Assembly (NCBI GenBank): GCA_945865695.1
Contig: CAMBFX010000006.1
Span: 1-46,197 of the forward strand
Direction of reading: 5' to 3'
DNA: 46,197 bases
Source of the DNA: Chryseobacterium gleum
GTDB taxonomy: Bacteria; Bacteroidota; Bacteroidia; Flavobacteriales_D; UBA2798
The notes beneath the pieces were generated by a model. It searched no databases. It was given only the letters and a program-made list of their open reading frames with translations, and was not told the origin of the DNA. The position numbers and the translations under genes were made by a program. Below, piece after piece: positions 25,146 through 34,500 of the stretch (position 1 is the first letter of the stretch; every line of letters starts with the position of its first letter).

Positions 25146-25532
25146 ATGACAAATATAAAGAAGCTAATTATGATGGGAATCCTTACGATTCCCTTTCTGC
25201 TTTTAACCGAAATGACTATAGCGCAGAATTATTCCAAAATGCCAATTGAAGTTCAAGCTAAAATTGATCAAAATAAATATGATGGACTCCCCATCTATTC
25301 AGGAGTCATTTTTAATTATGAAGTTGCTGTAACTGGTTTAGACCAAAGTGAACGTCAAATTTTACTTGATCGAGCTGAAAAAATGAATGAAATTATTTCA
25401 GTTACATTCGATGCTATTGGAAATGTTAACGTAAAATGCAAAAGTGGAACTGAATTCGTTACTGTTAAACCTATTTTCCAAATCATTGTTTCAGGTATTA
25501 CTAGTATTAAAGACACTTATTCTCTAAAATAA
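25146..25532 (+). CDS. Small secreted protein upstream of the first giant, unknown function
   Basis: 128 residues with a signal peptide ending near residue 27 (LLLTEMTIAQ). The mature ~100 residues suggest a beta-alpha-beta-beta arrangement (IFNYEVAVTG, SERQILLDRAEKMNEI, SVTFDAIGNVNVKCK), possibly a ferredoxin-like fold, though no family is recognised. There is no sorting domain or lipobox, so it probably stays in the periplasm. It is 22 nt downstream of the membrane protein and 12 nt upstream of the giant adhesin. A similar-sized secreted protein sits just before the second giant, which suggests a helper for the giant, for example as a periplasmic chaperone. That is inference. Confidence 0.8.
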   Translation: MTNIKKLIMMGILTIPFLLLTEMTIAQNYSKMPIEVQAKIDQNKYDGLPIYSGVIFNYEVAVTGLDQSERQILLDRAEKMNEIISVTFDAIGNVNVKCKSGTEFVTVKPIFQIIVSGITSIKDTYSLK

Positions 25533-25544
25533 CCAATCATAAAA

Positions 25545-28500
25545 ATGAAAAAATTTTATTTTCTTTTAATGTTTTTATGGACTGGCTTTACTTCTTATAG
25601 CCAATGTACAAATACGTCTTCTTTTGGATCAGCAACTGCTCCTGCTTCAATTGGGGCATCAGCTACGATAAGCACATGTAGTTTTCAAACGGAATATAGC
25701 ACTGTTAGTGGATTAGTAGCAGGCAATACTTATAGCATAGCTATGAGTAGTGGAGGTTGTGTTACTGTTCATAGCGGAACGCCAAATGGACCCGTAGTAG
25801 CTTTCGGAACGGCTCCACTTTCATTTACACCTACTGCAGGAGGAACCTATTATTTTCATTGGAATGTAAATTGTGGTCCATGTGCAACTAATACAGCTTG
25901 TATAACAACTTCAATCACGATGACGGCAGGAACTGGCCCACCACCCCCACTTCCTTGTAGTGGTGGAGCAAATTCTTCTTGTGCAACAGCTGATCCATTT
26001 TGTACAGCTACGGTTTATAATTATTGTAATACCACTGGTACTCCATCTTTGGGACAATACGCTTGTTTGTTTACAACCCCCAATCCAGTTTGGTATTATT
26101 TGAATATTGCAACCTCTGGACCAATAGATATTTTTATGTCTCAAACGGCAACAGGAACAGGATTACCGATTGACGTAGATTTTATTTTATACGGCCCTTT
26201 CACAAGTACTGCAGCAGCTTGTGCAGCCATTGCTCCAAGTACAACAATTCCTGCTACCTACCCAAGTGGAAATATTGTTGATTGTTCTTACTCTGGGTCA
26301 GCAACTGAAACAGCAAATATTCCAAACGCAATTGCAGGACAATGGTACATGTTATTAATGACTAATTTCTCTAACCAATCAGGCCAGATTGATTTTTCAC
26401 AAACAGGTGGATCTGGCGTCAGCAATTGTGCCATTTTAACCTGTTCAAGTAATGCTGTTGCAACACAACCTGCTTGTTCTGGTGGAAATGGCTCTATTTT
26501 AGTTACCGCAGTTAGTGGAACAGCTAACTATAATGTTAGTTGGACTGGAACCTCTTCTGGAAATCCAGGTGGAAGTGAAATGATAGCTACAGGAGGAACA
26601 TATAATATTACAGGTTTGGCTGCTGGAAATTATAACGTAACTGTTACTGATAATACTGGTTGTACATCTACGAACTCAGTAACCATTACAAATCCAACAG
26701 TTGTCACAGCAACACAAGCTCACTCCAATTTATTATGCGCAGGAACAACAACTACAGCCACCATTACAGGGTCAGGCGGAACAGCGCCCTATAATGTTAG
26801 TTGGACAGGTACAACTTCAGGAAATCCTGCAGGAACAGAAATTGCTGCTTCAGGTGGAACTTATAATATGACGGGTTTAGGAGTTGGAGCATACAATGTA
26901 ACTGTAACTTCTGCCAATGGATGTACTGCTACTGTAACAGTAATAGTAACTGGTCCTGCCACGCTAACAGCTTCGGATGTTGAAACCAACGTTGCTTGCT
27001 CTGGAGCAACAACAGGAAACGGAGCAATTACTGCCACAGGTGGAACTGCATTATACAATGTAAGTTGGACAGGTACAACTTCAGGAAATCCTGCAGGAAC
27101 AGAAATTGCTGCCTCAGGGGGCACTTATAATATGGCTGGTCTTGGTGCTGGAGTTTATAATGTAACGGTTACAGATGCGAACGGATGTACAGCGACTACA
27201 ACTGTAAATATTGCAGCAGGTGTAGTATTGAATGCAAATATTACTCCTACCGCAGCACAATGCTTAACAGGAAACTCATTTAGTTTTTCAGGATCGACTT
27301 CAACTATTTCTAGTGGAGCAATTACATCTTATACATGGAATTTTGGTGCAGGGGCAACTCCTGCTACTGGAACAGGAGTAAATCCTCCTGTAGTAACATA
27401 TAGTGGAGCAGGAACGATGACAGTTACATTAACAGTTTCTAATGGACCTTGTACAAATGTTGAAACTTTAAATATTACTGTTAATGCAAATCCAAACGTA
27501 GCTACTGTGCCCGTAAATCCACTATGTAATGGTGGTTTAACAGGAAGTATTGCTGTTACTGGATCTGGCGGAACAGCTCCATACAATGTAAGTTGGACTG
27601 GAACCACAACTGGAAATCCTGCAGGAAATGAAATCGCTGCCTCTGGCGGAACTTATAATATGACAGGATTAGGAGCTGGTTCATATACTATCACTGTAAC
27701 AAGTGGAAATGGATGTACTGCTGTAACAACAGTTAATTTAACAAACCCAACTTTACTTACCGCTTCAGATGTTGAAACGAACGTTGCTTGTAATGGTGGA
27801 ACAACGGGTAATGGTGCAATCACTGCTACAGGCGGAACAGCTCCATATAATGTAAGCTGGACAGGCATTACCACTGGAAATCCAGCAGGAAATGAAATAG
27901 CTGCTTCTGGTGGAACTTTTAATATGACTGCTCTTGGTGCGGGAACATATAATGTTACTGTAACAGATGCAGCAGGATGTACTGCGACAACAACTGTAAA
28001 TATTACACAACCAACATTAACAACCGCTTCCAATTCTGTAACAAATGTTTTATGCTTTGGTGCTACAACTGGTTCTGCAGTAATTACTGCTACAGGAGGA
28101 ACAGCAGGTTACAATGTAAGTTGGACAGGTACTGCTTCAGGAAATCCTGCAGGAACAGAAATTGCTGCCTCAGGCGGAACTTTCAATATGACAGGATTAG
28201 GCGCTGGAACGTATAATGTTACAGTAACAAATGCTAACGGATGTACAGCTACAACAACAGTAACAATTACTCAACCAACAGCAGCTTTAACAGCTTCTAA
28301 TACTTTTATTTCTCCTCTTTGTAATGGAGGAACCAATGGTTCAGTTACTGTTACTGCAACCAATGGAACAGCTCCCTATAGTATAAGTTGGACTGGAACC
28401 ACCACTGGTAATCCAGCAGGAACAGAAATCGCTTCTTCTGCAGGTACATTTACAATGACGACTTTAGGTGCAGGAACTTATACTATTACTGTAACGGATG

Positions 28501-31500
28501 CCAATGGATGTACAGCTACAACAACAGCAACGGTAACACAACCAACTTTAACTACTGCAACGGATGTTGAAACGAATGTTGCTTGTAATGGAGGCTTAAC
28601 TGGATCAGGATTAATTACTGCAACAGGTGGAACTGCTCCTTACAACGTTAGCTGGACAGGAACAACTGCAGGAAATCCCGCAGGAACAGAAATCGCTGCT
28701 TCTGGCGGAACTTTTAATATAACAGGATTAGGTCTTGGAGTTTACAACGTAACCTTTACCGACGCAAATGGATGTACAGCAACCACTACAGTAAATATCA
28801 CACAACCCGCTGCTATTACTTTAACGCCTTCTTCTACAAATACAAATTGCGGTTCTAGTACAGGAACGGCAAGTGTTGTGGCAGCAGGTGGTGCAGGTGG
28901 ATTTACCTATGTTTGGTCTCCAGCTCCTGGAGGTGGACAAGGTACTGCTAGTGCCAATGGTTTAGCTGCTGGAAGTTATACAGTAACAGTTACTGACGCC
29001 AGCGGTTGTGCTGCTGTTTCAAATATTGTTGTAAATGCAAATTCAGCTCCAACTGGTTCTTTAGCTTCACAAGTAAATGTATCATGTAATGGAGGAACAA
29101 ATGGTTCTGCAATTGTAAGTGCTACAGGAGGAACGCCAGGATATAATGTTAGTTGGACTGGTCCAACTTCTGGAAATCCAGCAGGAACAGAAATTGCGGC
29201 TTCTGGAGGTAATTACAATGTTACACCAATGTCTGCTGGTATTTATACGGTAACATTAACTGATGCTGGTGGATGTTTCGCAACAGTAAATGTTACAATT
29301 ACTCAACCAACTTCTATTTCAGTTTCTAATACTGTTGTAAATGCTACTTGTAATGCAAGCTTAACTGGTTCTTCCATTATTACTGCTTCAGGCGGAACGG
29401 CTCCTTATAATGTTAGTTGGACAGGAACAACTACAGGAAACCCTGCAGGAACAGAAATTGCTGCTTCAGGAGGAACTTTCAATCTGACATCTTTGGGCGT
29501 AGGAACCTATAACATTACTGTTACTGATGCAAACAGCTGTACAGGAACTACTACTGTGACTATAACACAACCAACAGCAGTTACTGCTTCAAATACGGTT
29601 AGCCCCGTTTTATGTAATGGTGGCTCTACAGGTTCTTCTGTAATTACAGGTTCAGGTGGCACAACTCCTTATAATGTTAGTTGGACAGGAACAACTTCAG
29701 GTAATCCAGCAGGTATAGAAATTGCTGCATCAGGAGGAACTTTTAATATGACGTCTTTAGCTGTCGGAACTTATAACGTTACAGTAACGGATGCAAATGG
29801 ATGTACAGGAACTACAACGGTAACTATTTCTCAACCTGCCACAATTACACTTACCCCATCTTCTACTAACGCAAACTGTGGAGCTTCCAATGGAACTGCT
29901 TCTGTTGTTGCTTCCGGTGGCGCTGGTGGATTTACATACTTATGGGCACCCGCCCCAGGAGCTGGACAAGGAACTGCTAATGCAACAGGATTAGTTGCGG
30001 GTAGTTATAATGTTTTAGTAACGGATGTGAATGGTTGTACAAATAATACAAATATTATTGTTGGTTCAAATTCAGCTCCAACAGCCTCTGAAGTTTCACA
30101 TGTAAATATTCTTTGCAATGGAGGAGCTACAGGATCAATTTTGGTAACTTCTACTGGAGGCGCTCCAGGTTATAATATTAGTTGGACAGGTGCTTCTTCT
30201 GGAAATCCTGCAGGAACAGAAATTGCTGCTTCAGGAGGTAACTATAATATTACAGGATTAATCGCTGGAGCTTATACAGTGACAGCTTCTGATGTCAATG
30301 CATGTACTTCCTCTTTTAATGTTACCATTACACAACCTACTGCCTTATCTGCTTCAAATGTGGCCAATAATGTTTTATGTAATGGAGGGAATAATGGATC
30401 AGCGATCATTACTGCTACTGGTGGTAATGCTCCTTACAATGTGAGTTGGACAGGAACAACCACTGGTAACCCAGCAGGAACTGAAATCGCTGCTTCTGGA
30501 GGAACTTTCGCAATGCCTGCTTTGACAGTAGGAACTTATAATATTACTTTAACTGATGCTAATGGTTGTACTACTACAACTACTGCTGTTATTTCACAAC
30601 CAACTGCAATTTCAATTACGAGTTCCACTTCAATTAACGCTCTTTGTTTTGGGAACTGTAATGGTTCTGTGAATGCAACTTCAACTGGTGGAACTGGAAC
30701 TTTAGTATTTAATTGGGTATCGGTTGGAACAGGTGCAAATCAAACTGGATTATGCGCAGGATCATATACATTAATTGTGACGGATGCCAATAACTGTTCT
30801 GCTACACAAACAATTCTAGTAGGGCAACCATCAGCAGTTTCTGGAACCACTTCTGTAGTCAATGCAAATTGCGGGTCTGCTAATGGATCAGCAACGGTTG
30901 TTCCTTCGGGTGGAATGGGTGGTTATACATTTAGCTGGGGAACTACCCCTGTTCAAACAGGAGCTACAGCAACAGGACTAATACCTGGTGTTTATAATAT
31001 TACTGTGACTGATGCGAATCTTTGTACATTCAACACTACTGCAACTGTAGGAAACAATACTTCAGGATCAGTAAATGCTGTAACCACTAGCAATATTTCT
31101 TGCTTTGGTGCAGCAAATGGTGTAATGACTGCCACAATGGTTGGTGGGTCGCCCACTTTTACGTATAGCTGGAATACTGTTCCAGTTCAAACCACCGCTG
31201 TTGCTACAGGTGTTGGACCGGGTAGTTATACAGTAACAGTAACTGATATCAATGGATGTATCGTAACTGGAACAACAACCTTAACAGAACCGCCATTATT
31301 AACGGTTTCAACTATTGCTACGGATGTTAGTTGCCCAGGAGGAAATGATGGAATTGTTTCATCAACCATTGCAGGTGGAACTTTAGCATATGGAATTAGT
31401 TGGTCAAATGGACCAATCACAGGAAATATTAATGGATTGACAGCGAATACTTATACGATTACTGTAACAGATGGAAACGGATGTATTGCTACTTCTTCTT

Positions 31501-34500
31501 CTGTTGTCGCTCAACCCAATGCTTTTGCACTTACATTCACTACTACTGATGTTAGTTGTAAAAATAATTGCACAGGTAGTGCAACAGCTAACTTGACAGG
31601 AGGAACAAGCCCTTATAATTATCAATGGAATGATGCATTAAATCAGACTACGGTAGGTGCTGGATTTTTGTGTGCGGGAACATACAATTTAATTATTACG
31701 GATGATAATGGTTGTATCACCAATGGAACAACCACAATCCTTGAACCGACTTTATTAGTTTTAAATACAACATCTGTTAATTCGAATTGTGGACAAGCGG
31801 ATGGTTCTGCTTGTGTTATTGCTTCTGGTGGTGTTGCACCTTATTCATATTTATGGAATACTGGTCAAACTACTTCTTGTTTAACAAATGTACTTGCAGG
31901 AACATATGTTGTGGATGTAACAGATGCAAATGGATGTACAGAAACAGTTTCAATAACAGTACTTGATTTGAATGGTCCTTCAGCTGCAATAATTGCACAA
32001 ACCAATGTTTCTTGTTTCGGTCTTGCCGATGGAACAGCAACGGTTGATATGTTAGGAGGAAGTGGATTCTTCACTGTACAATGGGATCCTACTGCTGGAA
32101 GTCAATCTACACCTACTGCTTCTAATTTACCGGCAGGAACCTATGGTGTAACAATTACAGATGCTCTTGGATGTAATGCATCTACTTCTGTAATTATTAC
32201 CGAGCCAAATGATATCGTTTATATCCAATCTTTCAATCAACCAAGCTGTTTTAATTATTGTGATGGAGGAGCAAGCTTAGCTACTGTAGGTGGAACCACA
32301 CCTTATAGCTTTAGTTGGTTAGATGCATTAAATAATCCAATTGGAACTAATAGCAGTTCTATTACTGGATTATGTAATGGAACATATGGTTTAACTTTAG
32401 TTGATGCCAATGGTTGTGCAGAAAACATGAATTATACTCTAATTAATCCGGCTCAAATTACAGGAACAATTTCTTCTACTAATGTAATTTGTAATGGAGC
32501 TTGTGATGGAACCGCTACTATTGTTCCAATTAATGGAGTACCTCCTTTCTCATTCTCTTGGAATGATCCAGCTACCCAAACAACTTCGGTTGCAAATGGA
32601 TTATGTCCTGGAGCTTTTAATGTTACTTTATCAGATGACAATGGTTGTTTTGAAATTTTTAATACAACTATTTCTGAACCTACATTACTTACAAGTTCTA
32701 TTACTGTTTTTGGAGATGTTTCTTGCTCTGGTTCTTGTGATGGATTTGCACAAATAGATTTTGTAGGTGGCGTTGCTCCTTATCAAATTCTATGGAGTAA
32801 TGGATCAAGCAATCAAGTGGCAACCAATCTTTGTACAGGTTCTTATGATGTAACAGTAACAGATGCGAATGGTTGTACTTCATTAAGTACAATTGTTTTA
32901 ACCACTCCAAATCCTCTAGTATTAGTTGAAAGCCAAGTAAACTTATTATGTAATGATGTTTGTATTGGCGAAGCTAGTGTAGTTGCAAGTGGAGGAACTA
33001 CTCCTTACAATTACCAATGGAACAATCCAACATTTGATACGAATCCAGAAATTTTAAATCAATGTGCTGGAACCTATACTGTATTAGTTACAGATGATAA
33101 TGGCTGTACAGCGTCATCAATAGTTACAATTACAGAACCGGTTGCTCTTGATTTTACATATGTTTCACAAAATTCAAATTGTAATCAAGCAAATGGCCAA
33201 ATTTGCACCAATCAAATTGGAGGCGTTGCACCATTCTTTTATCAATGGGATGATCCCTTCCTTCAAACTTCCGCTTGTGCATTTAATATTACAGCCGGTT
33301 GTTATAATCTAACTTTAACAGATGGGAATGGTTGCGTGAAAGATTCTTTGATTTGTATCAATGATATCGCTGGCCCAACAATTAATCTAGTAAGTTTTAC
33401 TGATGTAACTTGTCAAGGAGCGAACGACGGTACTATAGCAGTTGCAGTGAGTGGCGGAGTAGGTGCTTTGACAATCGAATGGTATGATGGAGCAAATACA
33501 CTCATACCCACATTTACGAATTTGACTTCAGTTAATAATTTGAATGGAGATACATATGGCGTTGCTGTGAGCGATACTGCAGGGTGTTTAGTTTCATTGA
33601 CTCAATTTATTTTTGAACCAAATTCAGTTTTTGCTGCAGTCACTGCAACTACCCAACCTTTATGTTTTGGTGGTTGTGATGGAACAGCCACTGTTTCTGC
33701 TAGTGGTGGAGATGGAAATTACACTTACCTATGGAACGCAGGATCAGCCTCTACAGTTGCTAATAATTCTGGTCTTTGTGCTGGCCCTGTTTCAGTAACA
33801 GTTTCTGATGGAAATGGTTGTTCATTTACAACTAGTGCAACTATTACTCAGCCAACTTTAATAACAGCAAATACAACTTCAGCTACTAATGTAACTTGTT
33901 TTGGTTTCTGTAACGGTTCGGTGATAGTTTCGGCTAATGGTGCAACGCCACCATACACCTATAATTGGACATTAGGCGCGAGTACAGGCCCAACAGCAAC
34001 TAATCTTTGTCCTAATACTTATACAACCATTATTACTGATGCAAATGGATGTTTCACTGCTTTGATTAATAACATTAGTGAGCCTGGTCAACTAGTAGTA
34101 GCAACAACAACGGTTAATTCAACCTGTTCTCAATGCAATGGTGAAGCTACCGCTATTGTAAGTGGGGGAACAACTCCATTTAATTATCAATGGTCTTCAG
34201 GAGCCAGTTTAACAACGCCTACAAATTCTGGTTTATGTCCAGGAGCACATACAATAAACATCACTGATGGAAATGGTTGTACCATTTCTGGAAGTACAAC
34301 GGTTATTGATGAGGCAGGACCAACCATTACCGGAATGACTTTTACTCCACCTTTATGTTCAGGATTGAGTAATGGAACTGCAACGGTAAACACTAATGGT
34401 GGAATTGGACAAATTATTTATGATTGGAATGACCCTGCATCACAAAATACACAAACTGCTTTTGGGTTAATTTCAGGAAATTATTGTGTAAGTATTCAAG

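Noticed and set aside
27653-28033. Long open frames on the opposite strand of the giants' repeat arrays
   Set aside because: They recur at every unit with Val/Pro/Thr-rich low-complexity products, as expected for shadows of Thr/Gly-rich repeats; no start signals or family similarity.
26529-30698. Repeat arrays as CRISPR or as satellite DNA
   Set aside because: The units are 264 bp, in frame, coding, and keep protein motifs; there are no spacers.
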